This document shows positions 17,101 through 51,180 of a stretch of DNA of 64,000 nt, one piece after another. The notes under the pieces are model-generated. The model was not told the origin of the DNA. It worked only from the letters and a program-made list of their open reading frames with translations, and searched no databases. The stretch covers positions 10,721,368 to 10,785,367 of the forward strand of contig JALIRH010000004.1 in NCBI GenBank assembly GCA_023055505.1, read 5' to 3'. Each line of letters begins with the position of its first letter. Positions within the stretch are counted from its first letter, which is position 1. The stretch comes from Callipepla californica brunnescens. Lineage: Eukaryota > Chordata > Aves > Galliformes > Odontophoridae. A program made the position numbers and the translations under genes.

Positions 17101-20100
17101 TCCAAGGCTCAGAATCTGACCAGAAACATGGCCCTTCCTAGATTGCAAAAGATTCCTCCTTATGAAGCAAGGCAAGTTGAGCCTGTCTTCCACTTTCACT
17201 GAAGTAAACTTACAGAAATAGGGAATAAAGCCACCTGAGCTCTTGCATACCACTTCCAGACCTAAATCAGAACAAAACCCACCACGAACTAGGGCAGCTT
17301 CAAGGCTTTACTGACTCAAGAGTGCAGGGACATCCAAAATACAGCCTTGTGTGACTCTGCTAAGTGAGTGGAAGAACTGATTTCACTCAGTGGTCCACCA
17401 TAGCCTAGAACTTCACAGTTGATGGAAAATGTTACTTCCTTGGACAGTGCCACAAAGCTATGGAGGAGGGGTAATACTGGCATGCCTTGGCTTGTAGAGG
17501 GGAATTTCCTTTAACACAGTATTGCTCTATTAGCTGAAAGAACTCAGATGCCTATTTTTGCACGTTTCTTCAAACAAAGGCATTATATTGACATGCTTAA
17601 TTGAAAACCACGCTCCGAGGAACTGCAAAACTCATCACTCCTTCTTAAGAAGTAGCTTTTAGAGAAGTCAGCAACTCTACAGAGAAAGGGCAAAACTATC
17701 ATAAAATGGGTGAAGGAAGTGGAAAACTCCTTTTACTCTTGGATTTCTGCTTTCCACCACATGGTACATGCATTTCTCTGACTCACTGCACAAAAATAAT
17801 AATAATGGCCTCACAGTTGTCTGGAAATCCCAGCACAAGGTCCCTCCTCCTCAGTACAGTTCAATCTTTTAATATTTTCAAGGTCTCCCTTTTCCAGGGG
17901 AGTACTGCACAGCCTTGTTGTCTCAATTGCTGACTCATCCAGTCTTGATCTAATTTTTGGAGCCTCTGAAAGAAATTGCTAGAAGCTGCAGACAGCAAAG
18001 CCTTCAAACCTGACTTTAAGACCTATGTTTTTGCTGTATCTCATGAGAAGTTGCCCTCCTGCTCTGGGTGAAGGAGTGTGGCTCTTACGTAGTTCCTCAG
18101 CTCATAGCTAGAAGGTTTGTGAATGCTGATCATAGCAGCTGATGAGAAACTGAGCAGAAAGGGTTCACTGAGAGGCTATATTCAAACAGGACACATAGTA
18201 CTTCCAACCAGGAACAAAGAAAGCCCACAGAGTCAGCTGCCATGTTTCCCTCTCTGATTAACAGATCAAAAAACTCAATTTGTCACAACTCTGAGAGTGA
18301 CAAGTACTTCTGCAAGAATCAAAGAGGGCAAGCGATGCTCACTCACCAACAGTGGTCTGGTCACTGAAATTTCTCAAGGAGACGTTCAACTTTGTTCCTG
18401 CACACTGAGTTTAGCAGCTTAAAGCACCATCCCATGCCACTGCGGATGCACGTTTTGCTCTCAGAGCAGAGGTGACAGAGTGCATCCTCCTGGTGCTCCA
18501 AAAGGAGGACAACAGCACAGGAGTTGCAGAGCCTGAGGGAACGGTTTGATGGAACACACAGTGTTGGCCTAGAGCTGCTGCTTTAGAGGTCAGAGACAAA
18601 TCAGCCACTGGTTTATGCGGCAGTATTTATACCAGCCAGCATTATTAAAACATGTCACCTGTGGACTCTGTGAAAGAGGGTTGCTTTCTCTGTCCCACAG
18701 TGGAACTGAAAACCTCTTTCAACTACAGCCCTGCAGAACTGATGGTGAGTGAAGAAGAGCTATCTAGCCAAACATCCCTTTGCTCCTAACTGCACTTTTG
18801 TGATGCTTTAATCAAGCTCCTTTACAAAAGGAGAAGATCACAACCCTCTGAATGGGAACATTTTCTGCACGCAGATTTGTTTCCAAGCAGCACTAAGAAA
18901 GTCCACTGCTGCCAGAACCCATCTGAGGCCTCATCCAAAACTTAGACAGCTTATCCTGTTTGGTAGTTTCCTTTTCTTGCTTAAATAAACTTTCAACACA
19001 TGATTTTTAAAAGCAACAAAACTGAAATCCTGGAAAACCTACCTAGCACGGCTATTACAAGGTGCAACAGTACTTCAGGCTTCGGGCAGCGTGGCATCTG
19101 CTTGCAGGAAGGCCACCTGAGAAGAACTTGAAAACTTGAGACATAAAGCACAAACCATTAAATGAAACATCCAAGTAACAGAGCTAGCAGGGCACTATGA
19201 CAAGGCCTGAAAGATTGCCAGTGTCAACAAACAAAACCTGCTGCACGCCTGGTTGTAACAGGAAGCAGGAATTCCTTGCCCAGAGATGTCATCTGAACAG
19301 AAAGTCCTGGAGATAAGTTCTGTGAGAGCACTGACCGTGGGATGGTACCTGCCAATAGTCTGATGGAAAACTGGATTCCTCTAAACTGAGATGGCACGTG
19401 CAGTTATCTCAGAGCACTTTACCACGCTGCAGCTGAGGCAGACAAGGTGCTTATACCAAAGTTCAAGCCATCGCTGTTTCAGTGAACACGTAATACCACA
19501 GCCCTCGGGATTCTTCAAGGCTGAGGAAGTCCAGAGTCTAAGGTCAGGCACTCATAAATGGGAATTTACTCACACTCACCTGACTCTGATGTTGCCCTTT
19601 GAATGGACACATCAACAGAAGTTGCACTGCCTCACTCACCTCCCTTTTCAATACCATTTTATCAATGCAAACTGGAAGCAGAGATGACAACTCAGACCTG
19701 CTATTGTGAACTTTGGCTGCAGTGTGAACTGTTTACCCTGGCCACAGGGTAGCATCACCCACCAGGCTCCAAAATCAACATGAACTAAATGACACGACGG
19801 GACCAGATAACATTCACTGACAAGACAGAACAACACTGGAGAAGTAAACCATCACACTCCAACTACCGCCTTGCAACACTGCTTGGGGTAATACACAACT
19901 CTACCCTAAGAACATGCACACATAGCTTTGTAACTGACATCCTGCTTCATTCTTTTACAGAAAAGAGGACTTAAGCATGGGCCTAGAGCTTTGTAACCTG
20001 GAGTACTTAGTGTACTGGCGGCTTCTCAGAACACAAGCTTTGTGAAGAACTTGGTCATGCCTGCTTGTGCTAACTATGCACTCATGTTTAACCTCTGCAT

Positions 20101-20133
20101 TCAGCAGTTATCCTCTAGCACTGCTGTTAGCAC

Positions 20134-20330
20134 TGATAACTTGCGCTGTCCTCCTTATCCCGTCCTTCACAGTTTTCCTCACTGGAAGTCTTCCCTGAGT
20201 GGGAAATTTCCACTCCTGGAAAATTTCCCAGAGTGGTTCAGCTGACAGCTGCATTAAAAATCACAGCATGTGTCTTGTAGATGTCCTTGTATCAAACATT
20301 CAGAGGTGTAACACAGCAGAGACATTAATT
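20134..20330 (+). repeat. Diverged local duplication, copy A
   Basis: This shares a series of blocks in the same order with 20641-20810: ctgtcctcctt, cctggaaaa.ttccca, gttcagct.acagc, cagcat.tgt, ttgtatca, and a final cagcaga. The copies are about 500 bases apart in direct orientation. Identity looks moderate, so this is either an old local duplication or two copies of a dispersed repeat I do not recognise. Confidence 0.65.
20201..20229. promoter_or_regulatory. Paired kappaB-like palindromes (GGGAAATTTCC / GGAAAATTTCCC)
   Basis: GGGAAATTTCC at 20201-20211 and GGAAAATTTCCC at 20218-20229 form an inverted repeat with a 6-base spacer. The first contains the self-complementary core GGAAATTTCC. 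Both resemble the NF-kappaB consensus. There is no nearby promoter, so function is unproven. Confidence 0.3.
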
Positions 20331-20640
20331 GCCACAGCTATGCTCTTAAGTGACTGCTTACATCCCAGGGTGTGCCCTTACCAGGGCTGAACAGCTCCAA
20401 GCACAGAACTGCAGATATTGCTCCCCTCATAGCTGCATAACTTTATGTCTTTGCTGCAAAATCAATTACCCAGGTTTTTCCCTCATTTTCAGGGTCATGC
20501 ACCCACACCTACACACAAAAACCCAACTCATAAATCTTCCTGCTGGCACATTAAGATAAAAATTAACAAGACTGCAAGGGCCAGCCAGTGCTAAGACAGC
20601 CTCCCTGCCCCACTAGCTTCCCAGAACTGTTTTTAGAGCA

Positions 20641-20810
20641 GATAGTTTGCACTGTCCTCCTTGTCTTGCCCTTGACAATTCTGCCCATTATTCCCTGGAA
20701 AACTTCCCAGAACAGTTCAGCTTACAGCAGCACTAAGAAACTCAGCATATGTCAGTAGATCTTTTTGTATCAGATGCGCTGAGATATAATGCAGCAGATG
20801 CTTAATTAAT
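20641..20810 (+). repeat. Diverged local duplication, copy B
   Basis: Second copy of the block at 20134-20330. It lacks the first arm of the kappaB-like inverted repeat present in copy A. Confidence 0.65.
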
Positions 20811-21656
20811 ACAAGGTTTGCTCTGTTATATCCTCTGTTGGATATTACTTGAGGAAAGAATGAAAGAACAAGCAAAAGAGGCAGCAAGAGACCGTAAGAC
20901 CCTTCCTTCAGCAGTGATCAGATTACTGTTTTTTGGAAATTTCCCTAATACAACAACAACAAAACAAACAAACAAAAAACCAACACACCATAAAGACAGA
21001 AACTTGGGCAGTAGCGGTTTTGAACTCCACAACTTGTAATTTCTCCCTCTGGTTTTCTATACGTGTGTTACTGGAAATATAACTGACTGTTAGGCAGACA
21101 GTCAACCTCCACACTCGCATCTAAGTAGCAGCAATCCTCTGGAAACTACTACTGCTTGTATGAAAAGGAGATTTTCCACCAGAACAACCTGAATTCCTGA
21201 GTTAACTGATACCCTGCTTTGTCTGATCACTATCACCATAGTGACTGCAGGAGCTGCCACTCTGCAGCTCACAGATCAGAGAGGAACAGGAAAGAAGCAT
21301 TGGAAAGGAAATGGCTTCAACTGAGGGACCAGTAGAGCAGCAAGAGAAGTGGGCCCAGTGAGATAGAAATGGGCTGTGGGTCAGAAGCACCCCTGGGCCA
21401 TGCTGTGATTGGAGAAACAGCTTAAAAAGAAAAGAGGTGAATGCAGCTTGTGCATGTGCTTGACAGACTAGCGGTACAGGAGCACCAGAAGAAAAGTCAG
21501 AGTGAAAAAAGAGCAGCTGAAGATGAGGAAAGTGAAGAGGGAAGGAATTCACAGCAACGTAACAAATGCCTTTTAGCTAAAGCTGCAGCAAGCTGATCCA
21601 CCTCTCCTGCCTGACATCATTTGTGCGGCCTGCTCCCTCTCCTGGGGAAAACTGGC

Positions 21657-21698
21657 AAGAAAAAAAAAAAAGAAAAAAGAAAAAAGAAAAAAAAAATC
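21657..21698. repeat. Homopurine (GAAAAA)n tract
   Basis: A run of A interrupted by single G residues, about 40 bases long, in intergenic DNA. Confidence 0.85.
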
Positions 21699-24600
21699 AC
21701 AACCCGGACTGCTCCGAAACAAGACACCCACAGAGCTCAGGGCAGACAGAGCCTGCATTTGCCTGGTTATTCCGGTCAGAGAGGGTTCAAGGTCCCTGTG
21801 CTGCCCCTCTGAGCATAGCTGTCCCAGGCAGAGAATCTGTACCCTCCGGGCTCCACATACACATGCACAGACAACAGCAGTGCTCTATGCAACGGTGCTG
21901 CTGCCAAGCACCTCCCAAAGCATCCTCTGCTCTCAGCCAGTGGGGCTGGCCATACATTTGCGCAATAGGCCAGCATCCAAGAACTGCAGTGCTCATGAGC
22001 ACTTGTCAGAGCAAATACTGAGGTGAAAATGCTGCTTTTCTGGGAAGCGGACAGAGATCATCAGTTCATCACAAGTGCTAGAAAGGCTCGATGTTTTTAG
22101 TCACAGAAATAAATTTCAGTGTCTGTGAGTGAGGAGAAGAAAAAAAAAAAAAAAACAACTTAAAATACACTTTTGTACTGAGAAATATCCACCACTTACC
22201 TACTTTTTGTTCTTCTGAAATTCCAAAGATCAGTTAAAATCTTCGTAACGAATCTGTATTAACACTGTATGTTACAGCAGCCAGTAAAGACCCACATAAT
22301 GTAGCACTAGTCAGACTGGGAGACAGGAGAACGGTACTGTTGAGCTTAACGACGCATGGGGACATAGCATACTGAGTAACACTGTTTGCTTTACAGCTGC
22401 TTTGCAGTGCCAGGACCCCTACTTACACCATTTTGCACTTCAACTGCTGCAGCACCTATTCGAGCCAGCTCCTGAGGGGCAAGGCCCTGTGAGGGGCACT
22501 CCATTTCTCTTGGAAAATCCAGTCTGCCTAGAAACATTCTTACTGAATGCTACTGCATGGCAACATCAAAGGGGTGGAAGACTCACTTTTTACAGACAGA
22601 CTGGTGAGGAAAGATGGAAAACTTTTATGAAAGATAAAAGAGGAAAAGGATATTTCTATTGCTCCACAGCATCTACAAGCAAAAAGATGGAAGTGTTTAA
22701 TTACTTTACTGTTCTAATGATAGGAGTTACGCCTACCTAATTTAAGACTCACGATAATACAAAACTCTGCAGAATAACGTCTTTGTCCTTGTCTTGAAGA
22801 GCTACAGTTTTATTAGATTGGTGACAAGCTACGAAACACAGATCAAGAGCCAAACTTCAAATTCTTTGGTGATGTGTAAGGCAAATCTCATGAAGGACAC
22901 GCAGGAGCAGGAGAAGCAATAAATACAAGGTAGGAAAGTTCAAGACTATAAAAAAAAAAGTTTATTGCAGCCTCTCCAGGCCAAGGCAAGCAACTGATCT
23001 GATTCCCAGGCACCAAAACAAGTTGCTAAGGATGGCTGAGACCAAACTGATCCTTCTCCCCAGACTGCCAACTTTGCTGCTGGGGCTGCAGTGCAGGATG
23101 CCAGCCAGTGCCTCGGACTCCACAGTGAACAGCACTTTGTCACAAACCCACCTCCACCAGACTTCATTCTGGAAACTGGGCACCAGGTTACAGGTGTCAG
23201 GGTTCACATTCTCTCCTGTGTCCCTTGGCAGAGGCACTCAGTCAACTGTGAGCTCTGCTTGCAAGGTCCTTGTCCTACTGGTATCTATGATCAGTTAAAC
23301 CCAGCCACATACCTTTAGATTTGACACTGACTCTTATCTCTTCAGTCAGGCAATGCTTGAACCTATATGGAGTGACATGTGAGTGTCAGGCCTTTTCTCT
23401 GCACTAAGAGCAGTACTTATGAGATCAATGTCTGACACTTCCCTGCTATGTGCCATTAAAGAAGCCAATTCCTCTGTGCCCCAGCACCTCTATCTATAAG
23501 CCTAGCACAGCAGCTCTGATTTCTTTCAGAGATCATTGTAATATATGGTAGGTTACTGCCATGTTGTTTCTGGTAATACTTGATCTTGAGAATAGACAGT
23601 TTTTGTGACAGTAATGAGCCTTGAGAGCCAGGGTTGCTGAGAGCTGCGCAGTATTTAGCTACATCTTCACAATTTATATTCCTCCAAAGTTTCCATGAAG
23701 ATTTCATTACAATGAATCTTTTAGATTGGTTCAGATAATAAGTACCGTGCAGTGTGGGAAAGAATATGAAGTAAACCAAGCATCAGTCTTAGAGAGAGAT
23801 GTTGACTAGATAGCCAGAATCTTCCTACTGATGGTAACACATAGCAAGGAGTTGCAAAGCCTGAGCAAATAATGACTTAAAAGTACCACACAGCAGCAAG
23901 ACAGGCAGCAGCCAACTTGTTCTCACTTGATTTTGAGAGCTGTGAGACCCGCCAACAGCCTCTCCCCCCGAAGAATGCATGCAGCATTCCTGAGGCAAGT
24001 GTTAATGCTGGATCTCGACCAAGAAAGGATTCTTATAGACTCAGCAGACAATAGCAGGATGTTATATTACTTGTTTCTTTCTATTGTTCCCCCCCCCCAG
24101 TTCTGTTCCCCAGTACCTCCCCTTGACTAAGAACCTTCACAGCAGCCACCAGCTGAATGTGAAGTGCTATAGCACGTGCAGTCTGCTTAGCCTGCTTGCT
24201 CCTCCCAGGAGTTATTCTGCTAATAGGAATAGCAAAATTTCAAAGAAACAGGCATGGATAAGGCTGCAAAGTGCTGACGGAGGAACCTCCTCGTAGTGGA
24301 ATGCAAAGGGATTAAAGCTAGCAAGAGCACAGCTGTGTTCAGCATCAAGTTATTCCTCAATTCCCATTGCCTAGCATTGCTCTGCAACTTGGATCGTGTC
24401 CTGCCTCCAGCTCACTGCTGGTCTGCTCGCTTTCCTTCTTGTCTACACATCATTCAGATGCACCCTTGGGATATCACACAGCAAAAAGCAATAAAGGGCC
24501 ACGCAACTTTTAACACATACTGGCTTCTAAAGAGAGCCAGGTTGCAGGGCTGAGAAATCCCTCTCTTGGAAGATGAGTGCCACCTTGTGTTGGGAATGGT

Positions 24601-25057
24601 AGAAGTCAAACAGATAAAATCCAGCCTGTCTGGAAAACCAAATGATAAAATGTGATCAGAAGCCAACATTGGAACAAAGCTCTGTTAGGAGTTTTGGCTC
24701 CTGGTACCCACCAGCATCACTCTCAAGACAATACTGTCTCTGCTGTAGGGAGATTCTGCTCTTTGAAGGGGCAGACAAACTAGAGAGAGCAGCTCATCCT
24801 TGCAAGTAACTGAGCGTGAACAATTGCAGATGCCTTGCCTTCAGTGGAGACAAGGGAGAAACAAGGCATCACAGTAGACAGTAAAATTCTGCTGAGTGTT
24901 ACTGACTTCCACACCAGAGACTAGCTAGCAACAGATGTGGAAAACTCAGTGAAATGCCACACGGATTTTACAGAGCAACCTCAGAATGTAAAAATACTGC
25001 TATGGTGGTTATCCTGAGCCAATATGCAGGTGAGAGAAGCCAGATATTTTGCAGGGA

Positions 25058-25077
25058 AAAAAAAAAAAAAAAAAAGG
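25058..25077. repeat. Poly(A) run
   Basis: About 19 consecutive A residues. No retrotransposon body is recognisable directly upstream. A similar shorter A run is at 22139-22156. Confidence 0.8.
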
Positions 25078-28000
25078 CAGGCTTTGTTTCTTATTAGTTT
25101 CCTTAAAATTAATGTTGAGGATTCTACTGTAGGTCAGGGTTAAATTTTACCTGGTCAAACTACGTGAGACACCTCAAACAAATTCCTGAAAATGCCTGAT
25201 TCTCCATGCTAACTTTAAGGGGACCTTTAGCATAACCAGCTTTGTAGAAATGTTTATCTTGCTTAAAAATAGGACATCGCTACTCTGTGAAAACATAAGC
25301 TCCCTACAGGTTCAGAAAAAAACAACCCAAAAACAGTATTGCTTTGAGTCTTAATCACTTCAGGGTTTCTTCGTAAGCTTTAAAAGGAAGAAAAGCAACT
25401 TGTACAAAATATTAGGGACATAAGAATTCCTCCACAAACACCTTGGAAAGGAACAGAGTAAAGTATCATGTTTGAGAAAACCATACACAAACAGCATGCA
25501 GTAATCTGAATTCTGCTAAAGCTAGGTACTCTAAGGACTAAACCACCATGTGGACAATACTGTTTTCTCTTAGAGCGAAAGTAGTAAAACCAGAATATTC
25601 AGAATTCAGTTATATTTAAGAGGAATTCGGATGTTTCACAGAAACGAAACTGATATTGCTGTCACCATAAAGGTCTTAAAAAATTTAATTCCAAAGCTAC
25701 ATGTCTGAGCAGTCATCTCCAGCAAGGCCAGGGATGCATACAAAGGTTATCCTCTATGCACGTATTCCCAAGGCTAAGTCAAACCAAGAGCTAAATGGAT
25801 GGATCACTCATCCCATCACCAACTAACCACCATGACAGTACATCTCAGCTTTTTGATGGAACGTAATATCACATTCTAAAGTAGACAGCTGAGAGGAGGG
25901 CCCGTTGACTAAATCTACAGCACGTGGAAGGCAAAGAGAACACTATCAGAACTGATTTTCATCTTCCACTTCCCTGTCTCAGATTCCTGCCTCTCTTGGT
26001 ATTTGCTCTGATAACAAGACAGATCAGTCTCATTTATGATGCCACCCAATTCAGCAGCTAAGGTGGCAAAGGAGTGCCAATGTTGTGCAGCCTCACCAGT
26101 GAGATGAGGTCTTAGTAATGAACAGGGCTGAAGGTTTGAGTTTGACTGTGGCAGCAGTCCTTAAGGTGATGCTTAACTGCTCACATCAGCAGGACAAAAA
26201 TTAGCACTTACTGAGAGCACCCTTCAGGATTCTGTCTGCTAGCTCTGGAGTCCTAGATCCAAGCTGTTTGGTGTCCAGAGACTGAAATAACTAACTCTCC
26301 TCTCTGTAGATGCACAATTTCTAGGACAGCAGCTACATTTCACATGTCCATCAGCTGCACAGGATGGAAGCCCTTAAAGAAAAGAGCTGAAGATGGAGTA
26401 AATCAGCAGTAACTCCTGTATAGAAGCGGTAAGCAGGAAGGACTGCATGACGAAAATCTTCCTTAACAAAGGAAGTATCCCTTTTAATTGGATGTTTACT
26501 GGCATTAATGTAGTATCCAGATGCTCCGCCTGACAGAGCTGTGAAAAGTGGCATGTAAATACAAACTAATTAATAATTATTTGACCTCTGCAGGCTTCTG
26601 AAAGTCCTGTGTGCCCGGCTACTCGTGGCATTTTGTATATGGAAAGCACTCTTGGCTCAGACCAAAAAGACTTCCAGACAAGCTAAATTTTGCCACAGCT
26701 TTTAAGAGAAGTGCTACCATTGTGCCCTTCCAACTGACTGAGGTACTAAGAGACTACATCTAAATATGTTGTGTTTTCATTTAAAAGACTCTTCAAATCA
26801 GGACTTTACAAGTATAACTATAGCTTTAAATGACTTAAAAAAGAAAAGAAAAACCTTCAAAGTCTAGGAAATACTGCATGCTTTTCTTTCTAAAAGTAGT
26901 AACTAAGATTTTTCCACCTTCTTTAATAAAAGTAAAGATGAAATGCTTTAAGACATTCAGAACACTTTAATATCTCACCTCCTTAGTCTTCCCTTTATTC
27001 TTCTTCCATCTATTGCCATCTTATGCTACATGGAGTTCACACCTGATGCTATTTGTAACCACTGAAATAGCTGAAACACAAAGTATTGTTAGTTTCACCA
27101 AAAATGACATTCATCATCCTGCACCATAAATGGAATGCAGTCATATCAAGAGTTGAGGGCTTTTCAGGCTTATTAGATTTCTAGTAAAAAGATTCTGTTC
27201 CTATTACAAAGCGTGTTCCCCAACTTAGAACTATTCCCCATTAGTCACCACAGGTAGCTGCATAATCTCAGAACTCAGTTACATTCTATAGAAGAGGTCC
27301 TTATGCAAGAACAGCAGAGATATGGGGAGAGATTATTTTTCCACTTGATCTTACAACACTCAGTTTTGATGCAGAAGGTAACAGGAAGTTGAGAGAGGAC
27401 AGGGAAAAAAACCAAAACTGTTCTGTTCCCATCCATATCCTTTCCTCAACAGAAAAATACAAAAATACTTTTTCATCTCAAACTGTATTACATGAAAGCA
27501 TGCAGAAAAGGCTCCTACAGATTGTTAACCAACATTTCAAAAGATCATGATATTCAACTATCAACTTTGAAAAAATAAACAGATTTCTCAGAAATGTTTA
27601 ACATTGCCTCAGAAACTACTCTCTGTCCCATGTTTAAACGGGATATGAGTTGCTAGGCTTCTGAATTTCACCGCAGATCTGAAGTAGCTGGAAGAAAACT
27701 TTTAAGTGACTTAAAAGACTAAACCTGATTTTTAAAAGTAAAGCCCATCTTACCATTAAGACTAAAGGCATTTGCATAGTACATTCCCTTCCAAGGACAT
27801 ATGCTTTGAGATCAAAATCCCTGAGTTGCATCTCAAAGCTTTCTGTTAATTCCAAAGTTGGAAATTGTTGTTTACCACTTAAACACAACCACTTTGGCAC
27901 CTCCTGGACACTGACTGGATAGGCCGTGACTTATCTTTGGGGCTAAAAACATCTTGGGCAGCCTCTGCACTTGAGCCCTTACACAGAAAAGGACTCTGCT

Positions 28001-31000
28001 GGAAAGACACTGGATGCTGAGACAGAAAGACGTTATTCGAGAGACTGGGATAACAATGAGCATGAATTATCCAGCAGTCCTGTACTAACGCTGTGCCTGC
28101 AAGATTTCTAAAATTATGAATAAAATCATATCATACTCAACACAATTATGGGTTGTGAACTGGTAGAAAACAAAAACCTGTTGTAAAACGTTGCAGCCAA
28201 CATAATAATTGGAGCAGAAAACCTAAAAATCTAATTATGGAAGAGAATTGACTTTTGATACGCATCATAAAGCATCAATGGAAAAATCTATGCTTTGTTG
28301 GACCCACTGGTAGCTCCACATTTGACTGGGACTCACTACCAAAACCACCAGCCTCTTGCCTGTTAAGTTAAACCAATCTGCAAAGCAACGCTAGTTGGCT
28401 TCATTCTGCTCCAGAGCTGACATACCTGTACCTACAAGCAGTTTTCCAACATCACCACTGCTTTTGTGACGGGGACTTTCTGGCTAGATGTCCCACATGG
28501 ATGAGATCAACTAAGATTACACAAGTTAAATCACATGTAGCTGCCTAGTTCAGGGAAGAAGCTGTGGATGTCCTTTGCCTGTGGAGAGAAGAAATAGCAT
28601 TGAAACAATCAGCTTTGCCCTGCAATAGTAAAAACATTTTGTGGGACTATTGTAAACAAGATATTACAGGTAGAACTTATGTGACATTGCAGAGAACACA
28701 TAGCAGCTGCAACAGGCAATAAAGAGCAATTCCTTTCCTAGTGTCACTATTGTGGAACAGAACTGAAGAAAGACAATGTAACTCTGCTAACTTGTGAAAT
28801 CAAGAGTTCTGTAAGGTGCAACAGAGCATGCAAGTCTACCAGTTTCTTTATGGCCCAGTCAAACAAGAGACCGTTTCCCAGGAAGAGGAATTAAGAAAAC
28901 ACATTATACTGGTGGATACAATGCAAACTTAAGTAACTTGGCTTTTCATTTTCAGCAAGTCTTACTCCATACAGTTCCCAGGCTTTCACCCTCGTTTCAA
29001 AAGGAGCAATAGATCATATAAACATGGGGAACAGAGGCAAACTGACAACAGTTAAAAGCAAACTTGAATATGCACCTGGGGAGCACTGTGGGTACATTTA
29101 ACACACTGTGTCAGGCAACATAACTGAACACAGCCAATGCACTGTGAAAAGCAGAGTAATATCGAATGCTGGTAACCTTCAGATGCTCAGGTATTAGTTT
29201 TTACAAAGTAGATACAGAAACAACACCCAATTTCCATCCAATACACTGGTGGGGGGGGGAAGCACTTGCAAACCTACCAGTAACAAGACACTGATGCCAG
29301 TATTGCAGAGAATCCACAGCAATATTATCAGAAAGTTTCTTCTAGACTAACAGAAAATGGAAAAAAAAACAAAACCAAAAAACTCTATCCCCACTGCTTG
29401 CACATTACAGAGGCAGAAATGAACAAGTATCACTAGTTCAGCATTACTTCAGATGTTACAGTAACACTGTCAATCACAAGCTTTTTGAGTACAAAATACT
29501 TTCACATACCACCTCAAAGAAACACAGGGAAGGTTAGAGCTTGCTCTACACAAGGCAGACACAGAGTAATCGCCTGTTCTGTCTCCTTATGACTGATATG
29601 AACACTACTCAACAGGATCAAACTGCCCGCAACACATTTTGCAATTATTGTACTGTGCAATAAGCCAATCCATTTTTAATGTTCATGCTTAAAACAAACA
29701 AACACACACTTTTAAGAACACTGAAACTTTCTAATGCTGTTATGTGAAGAAACATCATTTGCTTTCATCTTATCTTTGCCCTCTACCCTACTGACTCTCC
29801 TGCATTGAAAGAGGCAAGCCAGCCAACAGCTACACTTCTTACCACAAATATCCGTAAGCTCCTGTTAAACCTCTGCTCAGCTACATGGGACCTCAGTGTG
29901 CAGCAGCTGCACGAGGATGCCCACAGATCAGCAGTCAACCTGCTGTTTTAGGTTTCCTCTTTATCCTCCACACCTCTTCCATATAAAATGAAGGGAGCCA
30001 GTTGATGCAGCCCATTTCTAACATGCCTTCTGCAGCTCTTCAGCCTGCTAAAACCTTGCCCTGGCCACCTTAAGTTATGGTGGTCACTGTAAACCTACCC
30101 AGCTGATGCATATTTCCTTACCAGCCTCTTGGGAAATAAAGACAGAAGCTAGAGGAGGGTTCCCAGAAGTTGCATCACTAACTTGACAGCGCTTTGAGAA
30201 CTGAATAGGAAAGAAAGGAACACCCTCAGGCTCTTAACTTTTCATGCATGTGACACAAACATTCACTGCCTCCCTTATCCTAGTGGTAGAGCACTGTATG
30301 TAAGTTGGCATATACGTGGTGAAATAAAGTTCTTCTTTTCATGGCAAGAGAAGGACAGAAAAGACTGTGGTTATACAAGTCACATCTACCAAGATCACCT
30401 TGGGGGGATACATCTTATTAGTTTCAGCTACATACATCTTGGGCTTGTCTACCCGTAAGAGACTAAATTTTACATTCTCCAATACAAGAAGCTTGCTCAT
30501 GGAACAAGATCACTCCAGACTTCCTGATGCCTAAAGAGCTACCTATAATGGAACTACAAATTCCATTACGACAATCCACCATACCTGGCTCAGTGCTCAA
30601 AAACAACAGCATACTTACCAAAGTCTTTCACGTTCAGGGTTCAGTGACCTAAAAATGTCACGTCTGTCGGAAAAAAATTGTGCATTACATACAGGCCTTT
30701 TTATTTTTTAAACATACTTCATACGTGAGAGACAGGCTGCCCTTAACAAAGAACGGACATTGTGAAAATGAAGTTGCAATTATTATGTTTAATTCTACAC
30801 TTAATTCTGTGCTAAAAATACATAAGGTAAACGAGATGAAACGGATTCCGCCATATGATTTGCAGTCTAACAGATCAGTGAAATGCATTTGGAAGGAATC
30901 ACCTGAAAGAAAAATAATTCTTTTCTATGGAAGTCAGAGATGGCCAGATCAACTCATGCAAGCTACCCACACATTACCACTGATGTTCAATGCTTCCAAA

Positions 31001-31480
31001 CCTGAATAAGACAACTGCTATGGAACTCAAGCCCTTCCTCTTCTGGGCACAGAGCACTGAACTGGACATGACAATACTATGCAAATAGCAGTGAATTAAA
31101 CTGATACAACAACATGTTTTTCAGATGTTATGCTTGTTTCTACATCTTTAGATGCAAGAATTCTAAGTCTTAAAGCATGGTAGAAAAGAAACACAAACAC
31201 CACACAGGCCAAAACGCTGTACAGTCATGAAAACTACAAAATGTGAAAAAGTTAGGCCCGCTTCAAGGAAATGACTTATAAATTAGCTGCTTTACAAACA
31301 CATTAATTGTGCCCAGAAGCAGTAAGTTTTCCTCGTGTTCTTGGAGTTAAGAAAAAAAGTCAAACATCACCCTGATGCTCTTCATTGTTATGAAGCAGAT
31401 TCTGAAGTATCAAGCAAACTGCGTATGAGCAAAGAACTCCAACTGATGCAGAGTTAAAAACTAGGTTTACAATTTCCTAT

Positions 31481-51180
<19,700 letters not shown>

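Larger units (their letters stand above)
5241..31480. other. Intergenic region between CHKA promoter and KMT5B 3' end
   Basis: About 26 kb with no exon I can recognise on either strand. Open frames here reach at most about 145 codons, overlap one another in several frames and have no family resemblance that I can see. Apart from the simple repeats and duplications listed separately, I see nothing definite. Enhancers or non-coding RNAs cannot be excluded. Confidence 0.7.
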
